Origin: Diphasiastrum complanatum | Lineage: Eukaryota > Streptophyta > Lycopodiopsida > Lycopodiales > Lycopodiaceae | Assembly: GCA_029204225.1 (NCBI GenBank) | Contig: CM055106.1 | Span: forward strand, 47,004,633 to 47,068,632 | Direction of reading: 5' to 3' | Length of the DNA: 64,000 nt | Part shown: one piece after another, positions 36,157 to 48,030 of the stretch | How the letters are laid out: each line of letters opens with the position of its first letter | How positions within the stretch are numbered: the stretch's first letter is position 1 | Program-made: the position numbers and the translations under genes | Notes under the pieces: generated by a model | What the model was told of the DNA's origin: nothing | Seen by the model: only the letters and a program-made list of their open reading frames with translations | Databases searched by the model: none

Positions 36157-37480
36157 AATTAAGAAACACACATGCACATATGTGACTTTCTAATTTATGA
36201 AAATAAAATAGGCAGATTTAATATTAGCAAGAAACTTAATCTTATTGTTTTTCTAGGCATTATCTAATGATATAAATGACATCTGAAATGTGATTTGTAA
36301 ATTGGGGTCTATTTCAATATCACATATAGATATACCTAAAAATAATGCTGGTGTCAATTACTAACCCTAGTCCTTTATCCTTACACATGGTAACTATTAA
36401 AATTGGCAATGACTGATTCTGAAATAAACAAAGCTTTTTTGGAAGCTAGCTTGATGATTCAAATGACACAAAGGGAGAATTCCTTGAAATATTTTTACTT
36501 GCTTTGTTTTGCTTTGTTGAAAATGATTACTTATTATTTTGGAAATTGCCCTACTAAATCTAAAACCAGAATAGCAAATTAATCTTTTCATAAACATAGA
36601 ATTAAATATTATCATTTGAAGGAACACTGAGCAAGCTTTGTAGAATATTTGAGATCTTTCCACAATGTTAGTGTTTGTTAAGAAAAGTCAATTGTTAGAG
36701 AGCCAAGTTTTTGATCAAATGTAACTAGATGGCAAAAGAAGAGGTGGCGATTTTCCTCTTGTAGTGTTGAGGATCTTTCGTAGTATAGTCCTTCCGCCTG
36801 TCAACAAAGGTTAGATCACTAGATAGGTGCCTAACTATGCATAGATGCTACTTTTAGTTAATTTCCTACTTTCTCCCTTAACTCTACTCACCACTATATT
36901 ACTCCTCTTTAACTCTACTCCTCTACACTAACATTCATCATAGTTTTGGTTGAAGGGAAGGGATGGAGAAGAAGAGATTGAGAAGAGAAGAGAAAAAGAG
37001 AGAAAGAGAGTGAGGATGGAGGTTAGCTCAAATGCTCCTTATGCTTGCTAATGGAAAAACATTCACTATGGCAAACAATAAAACATGAAAATAGAAAGCA
37101 ATAGAAAACACAACCAAGAGCAATAACAAGTAGTGAATAGCAAATGAGGATGCTTCTCTTCCAAAAATGGTAGAGTTTCCTCCTTATTAAGCATGGAAAT
37201 AGTGTACAAATAGTGCCTTTTTATAAAATGGGGAAGGCCCTTGCCCCTCAATCTTATTGGCTAATATTCACAATGATCCTAACCATTCATCTTGGACCCA
37301 ACTTGATCCAAGGGTCCACAAAAAGTACATTAGAAATCACAAGATTCATGTGAGTCCCAATTTGGACCCAACTCTAAAAAGTGATCTCTAAGTTTAAAAA
37401 TGACATTGGGCCTCTAGTTTTATTTTAATTACAAGGCCCAAGTCAAGTTTATTTTATTTACAACTTCAATTGCGTGCTCA
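35690..37480. other. Non-coding stretch with a GA microsatellite
   Basis: AT-rich DNA follows the integrase remnant. A (GA)39-type run covers 36073-36151. I see no gene, RNA gene or element structure in the rest. Confidence 0.5.
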
Positions 37481-37499
37481 TTGGGCCATGAGCTTATAC

Positions 37500-40400
37500 A
37501 CACAGGATGCCATGCTCTCGCAACACATTTTATTGGAGGATTTTATTTATTTACACTTTGTTGGGAATACCCCCAACAGGACCCACGGCCTGAAGTAGTG
37601 CCGGTCCCTCGGCACTCTGCCGGTTTAGTAGAGCGTTCTCTTGGACCGCCTCTGGTGGATGAGATATCCCGTAACGTCTTGCATGAAGTTGAGACGGTCC
37701 AGTTTCTTCGAGTTCTTTGGCATGTGGAAGGACTTGTGAACTCCTGTCAACCATTCCTAATTCACCCATGCTTGGAATCATTTCATCCAGGGATCGCCAA
37801 GGAATGTAGCTCAGTAAAATACGCAAGCGACTGGCAGCTGGTCTTCGACTTTGTTGGAAGCGAGCGTCTTATTTGGATCAAAAAATATGTAGGGAAGGAA
37901 ATCATCCCAGTTTGTTTCAATGCCCATTAAATATTCCAAGTCCCGGGCGTAAGTGGCTGCCGCACAGACTGTGGGATCGGGGCAATTGATGTAGTGGTTG
38001 GCGAATGTGGAGAGAGCCCTTCTGGCATCTACATCCGTTGTCCACCCATATTCGGATTTGATGATTGGCCAGTTGAAATTGTTGAGTGTGATCTGGTCCA
38101 GAGGAGTGTTGCATTCCGCCCATTTGGATCTTCTTGGACATGGCAGAAAATGCGCATTCACCTGTAACTATTGCGGACTCGTCACGTAAGCCCTGATGGC
38201 CGCAGTGTCTCTCTCAAATAACTATTGTCGCCACTCCAATTGTGGTTGGAGGGCGGGTAAGGCTTGCAGTTCTTTTTCCTTGATGGTCTGAGCTGAGAAT
38301 GATAATTGTCAACCGTCTCTTGATGACTCGTGGGGATATTTGGATAAAAATTCATTGATGTTCTCCTCCACGAATTTCAGTCTTCGGAAGGCCCGGCTGA
38401 CAGATATTGTTCGTGACCCTCTGGATGATGTTGCTAGGCCCTAGCTGGTGGTTGTGCCTTGGCTCTGGTCGCGCGTCTCAGCGGCCGCATCTGTCTGCCC
38501 TCGGTCCTGGTCTTTGGACCCTTGATCTGATTGAAATTCCCCTGCTGCCTGCTGGTTCTGATCTTGGCTGGTACTAGCCTGTGCAACGTCAAAATTAGGT
38601 GGCGGTGGAATTACCACGGGGGAGGGCTGGGCCTTCATTTTCATGTATTTCTGGCATGCCTTGAGGGCTTGCTTGGCCTGGGTGAGCTCTTGTGTTGCGC
38701 TTATCTGATACTTATTGAACTCCGTCTGGTAGCTGTTCAGGGTTTGGCTATAAATCTGCACCTGACGCCGTAGAAGATTCATCTCTGATTGGGAAAGCGG
38801 CCTTGTGTCCGGTGTAGATTGAGCTAACCAGACGAGCTTCTCATCTTGTAAGGCTTTAATCTCTGTCCCCAGGCTCGTGTTCTCTGCTTCCAAAAGTATA
38901 AGTTGCGCCTGGATGGGGGCAAGCCGTTGGGATGTTTCAGTTTGAAGCTCCCGCACCTTTGTGGAGGCCTCCGTCAGCGCTTTGGAGAGGCTTTGAATAT
39001 CTGCAACTAATCAGCTCTTGCTGCAGCTTGTTGAGGTCTGCTTGCAGCTGTGTATTACTTGTTGCCAACTGTAGTACCCTGTTTTTCAGAATAGCTTTGG
39101 CTGCTACCGCATCCAAGATGTATTTTTCTAGGGTTTGGTACGCCGTCGTTAGATCTGTGGGAGCAGCTAGTACACTGGCACTGGCAGGGGCTTGTGTTGT
39201 ATCGGCCCCGACGACTTGTGGAATTCCGTCGTCATTGTCTTTGATCAGGTTTTCATTTATCCTGATGCCATCTGGGGTGGTAGGGTCAACCCGATCTGGT
39301 GATGCTACAAAAACTGTTTGTACAAATGCGTCATCAAGCAGCGGTTGGCTGCCCTCGGCAACCTTTGGCGAAGCGGGTGGGGTGTGAGAAACAACTGTGG
39401 AAACAGGGGCGAGGACGGTTTGTCCGAACGAGAGGATGGGAGGAACAGTGGGGAACTGAAGGGTGGTGTGGAGTGTGGAAGAAGGTGAGGATGGAGCAGC
39501 GGACACTAGAAGAGAAGTAGGAGTGGTATCAACAAAAGAAACGGGGATGGAGACAGAAAAAGATGTGGATGGAATAGGAAGAGAGGTAAAGACAACAATA
39601 ATTGGAGTGGGGGGTTGCACGGAAGAAGAAGTGGCGGTGGTTGATGGAGTAGTTAGTGCGGTAGTGGAGACACGTTGTCGGATAACAGGTGGAGATGTGG
39701 ATGTAGAGGCAGTGCCACGCATTCGTTTGCTGGCCGTTGTGTTAATGACTGTAGGTTGGGATGAGGTAGATGCTTGAGATGGTGGATAAAGGTTAGTATG
39801 TGGCACAAGGGTACACATGAGGGATGAGCATTGGAAACCGCGCACTTTTGCCTCGAGAAGTGCGCAGACAAAGTTACACAACAGGGGGCCTACTGCGATT
39901 CGCTCATGATTTTTGGGTTTGATGGAGTTTGTTAGTTCTCAAATAAGAAAGCTATGCCAGTCGTATGGCACAACGGAGGGGTTAGGGAATTCCAGAAAGG
40001 ATTCCACTATCTGACTCAACAGCGTAGACTGGATTCTGTCCTTGCAAAATGTTGAAATAACCAGAAATTTATTCAACAGATGCGTAGCTGTCTAAATGAC
40101 GGGTTCCGTGATAGCTTCTATCAGGTAACCATTGTTAGTCTGGATGAGAATTTCTAGTGTGGTTTGGGTGACGAATGGTTTGATCAGAGCTTTGGCATGG
40201 TGATGGGAGATGGGTTGACGATCACCGGACATAATGCCAACGGTGATCATCGAGTCGACGTTAATCCTGACCTTGTACGTGGTACCTTGGTACAGGAAGT
40301 AGAAATGAGCCTTGTCCTCGTCCCAGGTGGCGTAAGCGTGAAGGGCGAGGCCCAGGTAAAGCCAAATGTTTGACCACTCTTTCCAAGAGGGTGTAAAAAA

Positions 40401-40857
40401 CATAAATTCATCTTGCCAACGCAGCAAATACTGTAAAAGGGAGAGGGGCAACATAGTACTCTCGTACAGATCCTTGCAAAGGATTGACATGTGGAGTGAG
40501 CAACAGAGGAGTAATCAAAGATGAAACGGAGGGAGCAACATCCTGGGCAGGCAACCAATAGAATATAGGTGAATGTCCGATTTGTACAGGGAATCCAAAG
40601 GATGTGGAAGTAACGAGAACATTTGATGTGATGGGAAAATCTTCTGGAGAAGGTGGCGGCTATGGTTGATAAAGCAAATAAGGGAGTATGTGAATATAAG
40701 GAAATGATGCCTCCAAAGGATTTGTGAAATTCCATACATGGGACTGTTATTCATTTCGATGCTCAGCCTGCATAGTAGCTAGTAAGGGGGTACTAAAACG
40801 AGCTCTGTCACGATCCTCATTGCTAGAGGCACTGCTAGGCCCACTGCCATCCACCAT
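37500..40857 (-). other. Ser/Pro/Thr-rich, coiled-coil coding region of unknown family (copy 1)
   Basis: Minus-strand reading segments lie in this order. A Ser-rich start is at 40857 (MVDGSGPSSASSNED). A globular part spans 40490-40092 (WDEDKAHFYFLYQGTTYKVR). A Ser/Thr/Pro-rich stretch spans 39881-38937, passing into a coiled coil (38956-38441, LLEAENTSLGTEIKALQDEK). A second globular part spans 38161-37811 (FNWPIIKSEYGWTTDVDARR; YARDLEYLMGIETNW). Codon structure is kept over long spans, so it was once coding, but it is broken several times. The order of parts resembles 58824-62221. I recognise no family. A decayed mobile-element ORF is likeliest because copy 2 lies next to a gypsy integrase. 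Confidence 0.55.
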
Positions 40858-42480
40858 CTCAGTTCCACCCCTTGGTTTTTCTCTTTGGCTTATATAGTTA
40901 AGTACTATGAAGATCACAGACTATCTTGAAACAATCAATTGGGGACCTCAGAACCGCTCTCTTTTGTCCTCCTTATAGGCTCCTTTGGGAGGTCGTACAG
41001 TTTATCTATGAATCAATCTACTATCTTTTCTTGGCCAAAAAAAACATAATTACAAAGTCATGAGTATGAAATTGTAGAAGTCCTAATGTCAACCAGTGAT
41101 GCCAAATCATATTTCAATTTAAGAATGTGAAAATGTGAAAATTTCAAAATACTAAATCAATTATTGCAAGCACGATACTAAATCAATTATTGCAAGCACG
41201 AATGGTCTTGCACAAACTTTAAATTTACGAATTAGAACTCCTGATATTAAGGACTTCCATGTTTTCAACTTGTAATTGAATGGTAGTTATAACCTTGAAA
41301 AATGCGCATATGAGATATTGACATCCTCAAATTTTGACGTAAAAAACGAATTCTAAAATTGAAACTATGTAGTTTGTTGCTCTGATATGATTGGATTGTA
41401 TAACTCTATGTGTACATTTGATCATTCCAACAAAGTTATGGAGATAGGATTGCATCCAGGATCTTCAGATACATGCATAAGCTATGCTTATACGAGAGTT
41501 AGAATTGAACATAAATGGCGACCTCATTCAACCTTCATGTTGTACACACAATGTCGCCCTGGAGTTGATCTCCATAGCCAACTAGCTTGACTCTAAGACA
41601 TCTTTAAGCATAGATTTGGCCTGATTGCAAAGATCTCCTCCAGTACGCCATAGAAACTCTCTATGGCCAGCAAGTTGCCCCTACTTTGAAGCATGCTTCT
41701 ACATATTTATAGGATACAGGACATTTGTACTTGAAGGCTTTAACATCCCACCCTCAACCCCTTAATCATCTACCTTCAAACTATATGTGCTTTGCGAATT
41801 GCTTAAAACAATTCTTGGAATATTGATTGTATTCGGAATCAACAGGCACTGGCATAACCAGCAGATTACCCAGCATGAAGCACTCATATGAACTGGCTGG
41901 CTTATCAAGTAAATGGATCTTCTGAATTTGAGGTGGAATCACAGTAGTCACAGCAATGATAAGATGACTGCACGTTCTTTATATCATCGATTTTGGGTCA
42001 CAGAAGTTTCCTCTATTCTGATAGGCATCAGTATTCTTGGGCCCATCACTTGGCTTCCAAGTGATTGGTTCTCAGCCTCCAAAAGATGGCACTTCCAATG
42101 CTGATGAGAAAAGCTGCTGCTGCAAGGCAGCCTATATAGCACCCATCATTGATCAATATCATCCAGATGAAGACTAAAGGACAATATTTTAAGCAGATTA
42201 CTATAGCACCAAAAGAGAGCTTTACTAACAGTTAAAATAGAAAAGTGCTACCAAAACGTTTGTCAGATAGACATTGAAACTACAACAAAGCATAGAGAGA
42301 CACCTAAATGAACTTTTAATGTTATGGGTATAAAACTCTTTACCACCTAAAAGTACAAAAGAGGCACAACAATTTTTGTCTATGAGAGGTTTGCTTTTAT
42401 TTATGACTAGGATCCAAAGTGTGAGAGCAAATGTGGACTTGTTCAAAGGTTTCACCTGATCAAGGATGTATTTTTGGTAG
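40858..42480. other. Intergenic; no gene seen
   Basis: AT-rich DNA between the coiled-coil region and the WAK-like gene. A short direct repeat (CACGATACTAAATCAATTAT type) lies near 41150-41190. I looked on the minus strand for a kinase domain that would belong to the WAK-like gene and saw none. Confidence 0.5.
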
Positions 42481-42483
42481 AGG

Positions 42484-42490
42484 CTAAGTG

Positions 42491-42558
<68 letters not shown>

Positions 42559-44453
42559 ACCGAGAAGAATAGTTTGTGAAAACTTTGCCTTTCTTGCAAC
42601 ACAACCGCTTCCATCAACATATCCATCTCCATTGAAACCTTCAAGGCAGTGACAAGTGTAGGATCCCAGTGTATTGATGCAATCTGCATCAGGAGAGCAC
42701 CTGTTTGCAGCAAGCTCTGCACACTCATTTATGTCTGCACAGTTGAACACATACAAAATAAGCCTCAAATGAAAGATGTCTTTTCCGCACAGACACTAAA
42801 GGCCTTTGGAATCAACGAAGAGTCAATAAAAGCTCTGTACCTTAGTTTAAGCAACACAGCAAAAGTGATGCACTCATAAAACTTATTTTTGTTTTCTGTC
42901 CTACATAAAGAACGCTTTGAGATCCCTTGCACTGCAGCTGAATACATAAAATCCATGGTTTGGTGTAAGGATGATCTGAGTAGATAAGATGGTATGCTTT
43001 TGGCTTCATTTGGCAAGATTATTGACTGAAAAGAGTGAGGCACATAATTTTCTGAAATTTTACCCCAAAATTGCTTTGAACTTAGCTCTCACTAGAATGC
43101 ATGGAACTCTTAGATCTGCATAAGCATAACCTGAACAGATCATATATATAGTTATCCCTATATACTCAAGGTTTTAAACCTCCTGGCCTGTTGAAGCCAT
43201 CCCCGTTTTATCTCTAGTGAAGTTTCTATCAACAGATGAGGAGATGCAGTGGCAGTGATCAATGAAATCTTTGAGCACTTTCATACTCAGATTTGAATTA
43301 CGGCCTCCTCCTCTTGGTGTGAAGTCTACCTTATAATTATGAGAGAAACTTTCTTGCTTAGACTTCAATGTGTTTTACCATATTCGTGGATACAGTAGCA
43401 GTAAATACATCTAGCTTGCTATGGATTCTGAATACATCATTTGACCACTTTTTGATCTCCTCTCATAATAGTGAGCCTGAAATTGGTATTCAACAACCGA
43501 CCCCTCAAAAAGCAGGATTGCTGCGAGGAGAAATTATTAGTTCTTGACCATTTTTATTCATATATTCTTATTTCCGGCAGTTCTATCTTCAAGAAGAAAG
43601 AGCTAAAATCTAATCAAAGATAGGGCAAGAATCTCAACCTACCTAAGCATCCAGATCCGTGAAAGTACCCATCCCCTGCATAGCCATGTTTATTACATTC
43701 ACATATGTATCCTGGAACATCTTCAACATCCACACAGGTTGCACTAGCGGAACAAGCATACCCAGGCAGAGTGGTAGCGTCTGCACATGTTCCCCCAGTT
43801 ATTGCCCACAGAAGCTGAATTCCACCTTTGGTCACAGATTGATGGGTGGCATTGTAGCTTGGTGGATAGATTACACTTGCATATCCACAACCCACGGCAC
43901 TGTTAGCTGATGCTTGGCTTTGGAGGCTCAATCTTCTGGACCCGCTTGGAATATTCACAGTGCAGCATCCTGATGCTTCACAGAAGGGACTTGAAGATTG
44001 ATTAAGATAGCAGATGGTATGGCAGCTGCCTACTTCTTCAGCATAGTCTGTGGTGAAGCTTCCTGATGCATTGCATCCTGTCACGTAGAAGCGGTTTCCC
44101 CCCGAGATAGCATACGGAGCTGAGCTTCCAATGGAAACGCCTCCCACTGCATCAGCACAAGAATTGGCTTTCAGTCCCTGTACGTGCACAATCAAAGCAC
44201 CTGCTGAGATCTCCAGCACTTCCATCTGAGTAGAATTGATTGTGAGGGAAAGTGTAGATCCTGAAGTGCAATTGAGCACGTACTCCGGAAGACCACAGCC
44301 GGCTGTGATCTCGAAGGGATAAGGGATGCCGACATCTCCACAAGTCTGCTGACACTCTGGGGAGAGAAGGGATTGAGGCAAGCCACTGGCAAGGTAGATA
44401 ACGGTCAGTTCAACTGCTACTAAGGTCACTAATCCATGGATTTGATGACACAT
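42484..44453 (-). CDS. WAK-like extracellular protein (galacturonan-binding and EGF domains, no kinase)
   Basis: Two exons: 44453-43643 and 42734-42484, with a 908-bp intron. The donor TTAG|GTAGGTTGAG and acceptor GTGCAG|ACATAAATGAG keep frame and create the junction ...GSGCL-DINEC. The product is 353 residues. A signal peptide covers about 1-25. A GUB_WAK-type cysteine-rich domain starts at Cys34 (CQQTCGDVGIPYPFEITAGC). EGF-like 1 lies at about 223-269 and a calcium-binding EGF at 271-315 (DINEC; CINTLGSYTCHC). N-glycosylation sequons occur at Asn61, 73, 128, 151 and 201. Family knowledge: WAKs bind cell-wall pectin and signal through a cytoplasmic kinase. Here the membrane-segment position (from about 323, FSQTILLGLF) runs into a CT microsatellite coding Ser-Leu repeats and then stops. 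This is therefore either a kinase-less receptor-like protein or a truncated gene. Confidence 0.85.
42495..42554. repeat. (GA)30 microsatellite in the last WAK-like exon
   Basis: This 60-base GA run reads as CT on the coding strand and encodes alternating Ser-Leu right after the start of the predicted membrane segment. Such tracts change length easily, so the C-terminus may vary between alleles. Confidence 0.95.
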
Positions 44454-47400
44454 CGCCTAATTGATGCAACGAGTACTCCCTCCTCAAAAGACGAAGATCA
44501 GAGCTAAAAAACAAAGCATTGACTTTCTTTTGAAGATCTCTTGTCCACCATAGCATGAACAAGTGCAATGAAGTAGATTGATTACGCTGCACCTCTCTGC
44601 CTCTATGAAACGGAGACGAATTTTCTATCTTGCAGTCTAACTTTGATGCACACAGAGTCTTACTTTGATGCACAGATGAGAAGCAAACGCACATGAGTGC
44701 AGCCTCTTGAATGATTAGAACATAACAGAAACAGCGCCAACCATGATTTTAGCTACCATTTACTATTTGAAAGAACAATTTTTACGGCTTACATTTCTCT
44801 TTTTGAGTTTTATAACTGTAGTGGACGAACAATTAATATCGAGGATGATTTGCTTGAAAGTGTGAAAGGGAGCATAGATCAGTCTATTATGGAGGCAAGT
44901 TGGGAGGTTAAACTTGAGGTGTGGACTGTGGTGCCCAGTTGATCATTTGAAGATAGGGTATAAAACCAAAAAGCCAGTTGCCTTCCTCAGAAGCGACCTG
45001 CAACAGCTATAGCTACAGAAAAAAGTTACCGGTGGAGGCCATGGTGGTGGACTACGAAAGGGAAGTCTGGAGTCTGCCGCCTCAAGTACGCAAAAACACA
45101 AGCCTGTGAGAGGATGGTATGAACGTATGAACTCATCTGTACAATAATTCAGCTCCCAGGAATCAAACCCATTTTCTTTGAGATGTCAGAAGGAGAGAAA
45201 AAAAAGAGAGACGCAGAGAAACAAAAGAGGGGTGTGATGAAAGGTTATAACCTTAAGCTTTGCTAGTGACATGCATTTTGCCAGAAAGTGACAATTTTGT
45301 CACACTCATCCTACAGAGACAATCAAAATCTTGGGCGATGGCTAGTCATGATCTTTGTGCTCGGTGCTACTATTGGTCTGCTTAGGTAAGGTAATTTGGG
45401 AGCTCTTGAAACTTAACCCAAGATGTTCGGCCAGACTATACTTTTTGTTTTTTCTTTCCGGCCAGACTTTCCAGATACTTCTTAACAAAATGTTTGTGTG
45501 TGTGTGGAAATTGGAATAGAAGAGGGGGGGGGGGGGGAGGGGGGGGTGTTTCTCCGAGGCCCTTCTGCCCCGGAAGGGTGTGCGCCCGAGGGCCGAGCTG
45601 GCCCTTCCCTTCCGTGAATTCCGTTTTTACATTTTTTTTTTTTGACGTAATTTTTTTTTTACATGCACCTTTTGGGCGGAAGGTGCATAAAAAATGTAAA
45701 TTTTTTTACGTGCACCTTTTGGTGTCCGAAAGGTGCCTGTAAAAAAAAAAATTTGCCCCACAGATTATCACCCTTTCATTTGTAAAAATTTAAAAACTAA
45801 TTTCACGGAGCAGTAAGGTGAGGTAAGGAGCATGGGCCGTTGGGCGGGGGCATCTCAATCACAATTTTTTTTAAATTGGCTACCCGAGATCCACGTGTCT
45901 GGGCAGCCCAAAGATTATATCCCATAAACGTTTTTATGAGATTTCTGGAGGTATATATACAAGCAAACATGATCTTGTCACTCGTATGTGATAGTTCCCG
46001 ATGTGGCTGCCCGTCGGCTCACACCCGGCCGCCACATCTCGGCTGAAGGTTAAGCGTCGTGCTCTATAAAGTCCCAACTACTAAAATAAAAAAAAAGGAA
46101 TCTGCATTCTCAAGAAAAAAACCCTTGGGTTTGGGCCTCTGCTGCTCAACTGTGGACTCTATAGTGTAAAAGCAAGAGGCAAGATTTGACCAGGCCCTTT
46201 GCAGTGGGCATGCATCCAAGCAAGCAACTATGCCCCCGGCGGCGGGCCCGTTAAGTACCAAAACAGATTTCGTTTTGTTTTGGGCTCTCATTTCCAGACA
46301 GAAAAGTACCAACCAAGAATGTCCATTGTAGGTAGGGTACGTAGGACAGGCGTTATTCACATGATAGTAGCATGGATGTGTGCCACTTTGCCTACTCCCT
46401 CACACTCATCACTTATAATACTTCAAAACAAGGCTGCAGGCCTGCAGCCTTTCACTTTCAAGGCTGTCTGTCACCTTGCTTTTGTTCTTTTCATCAAAAG
46501 ACAGGACAATAATGTCCTGGAACAAAATGCCAAATTACCCCTTGTTTGTCTCTTATTTCTTTAAGAAAAAACAATTTCATCATGTAAAATCATTTTTTGA
46601 TTTTTCATGAACAAAAAGGAGGTGTCTTAGAGAACGTAATTTTTGTGCCTCGTTTTTTTTTCAAAATTTTTTAGATGCACGTTCTGGCGGGATACAGAAG
46701 GTGCATGTAAAAACTTTACATGACCTTCCGGTTAAAGCTATCCCTTTGCCCCAAAGATTAAGATAAAAGCTTATGCATTCTGGTGATCTTTCCAATGAGA
46801 TATTTGAAAACTCTCCACATTTGAGAAACTATATGTTCAACAATAATTTCTCTAATTGCAAATGTGAAATCTTGCACCAATATTATAGTGTATCTTGCAC
46901 CTTTTTAGTTGTATCCATAACATGTCTTAGAAAGTGCAACATAAAACATGGTAAAGATGGAAGCTCTTTGGTTCATGAGAGAGATTGAATAGTGACTTGG
47001 AATTTGGGAAGAAAGCCATTGTTCTTGTATATTTCTATCTATGCATGTACTTTGGTTGAATCAAGAGCACATCCCAATATTATTGAGGCCAATGCCATGC
47101 CATCTAATTTGCCCTAGCTATAGCTGCAACAAAGGCCATATGTAATTAACTAGTTGCAACATGCATGCAACAAGTTTGACATGCTGATGTAGTTCAGATA
47201 CGTGCTGATTTTGAAATAGCTAGAGTAAGATAAAGTTCTAAAGAATTTGCATACTAGGGTCATTAAACTATTGTTGAAATATCTGCACTACACAACTGGA
47301 TTGAAAGTAGAAATTTTAGGCCACCAAGCATGAGAAAAAGCAAATCTAGTTACTATCATGTAATAGGATCAATTAACTTGCTTTCTTGTCAAGTATTCCA

Positions 47401-48030
47401 TAAAGCATTGTTGTGTGTCACAAATATCATGTACAAATCAAGTTATGTGTGTTACTATTATAAGCACATAGTTTTCACGTAAGCTTGGCCATTCTTCTTT
47501 AATTGGAATCTAGTAGCTATAGCCTTGAACTATTCAATTCATCAAGGCTTTGTTGAGGATGATGAGATGAAATGTTGCATAAGGGAGAAATTCCTACCAT
47601 GCCAATGCAAGCTTTGATCAGACACTCATGCTCATAGGAGGAAATATGTTAGGCCCTATGCAGCTCAGAGTATATGCAGAATGCAGGGGTATGGATGCAT
47701 GAGATAGTCTTGCAATCAAATGACCAAGCACTTTGCCTGCATGATGCGAGTGTAGTGGTGGTGGGTGCAATGGATTTTGACTCATCTGTGATATATGTAG
47801 ATCATAGTTTTCAGTGTGTGTGGATCTCATATGTAGTAACAATAACTCCCATATTTATACACTGAAACAATTATTATTATTTTCGTTTTTCTAGTAGTAT
47901 TTTAAAACAAGATAGAACGTTGACCAACAAATAAAAAAAACCAAACCGACAAAGAAAAGTCAAACTTACCACCTCTCGACTCTCCCATGTGAAATCAGGG
48001 ATAAGGGTGTATTGATGTCACCTTACCACA
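44454..48030. other. Intergenic; small hairpin repeats, no gene seen
   Basis: The part next to 44453 should hold the WAK-like promoter. A G run lies at about 45523-45547. Hairpin-forming TGCACCTT...AAGGTGCA elements occur at 45660-45743 and 46672-46712. Reading frames are short and unrecognised. Confidence 0.5.
45660..45743. repeat. Paired short palindromes (TGCACCTTTTGG type)
   Basis: Two successive imperfect hairpins: ACATGCACCTTTTGGG pairs with CGGAAGGTGCATAAA (45660-45699), and ACGTGCACCTTTTGGTG pairs with CCGAAAGGTGCCTGT (45707-45743), both flanked by T or A runs. A diverged relative lies at 46672-46712 (AGATGCACGTTCTGG / CAGAAGGTGCATGTA). They look like remnants of a small inverted-repeat element. 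Confidence 0.55.

Noticed and set aside
39299-39777. Plus-strand frames at 39299-39777
   Set aside because: They are reverse reading of the Ser/Thr/Pro-rich minus-strand region; the repetitive composition keeps them open.
42225-42728. A 167-residue minus frame overlapping the WAK-like exon
   Set aside because: It is the wrong phase of the EGF exon. The splice acceptor and EGF cysteines fix the other frame.
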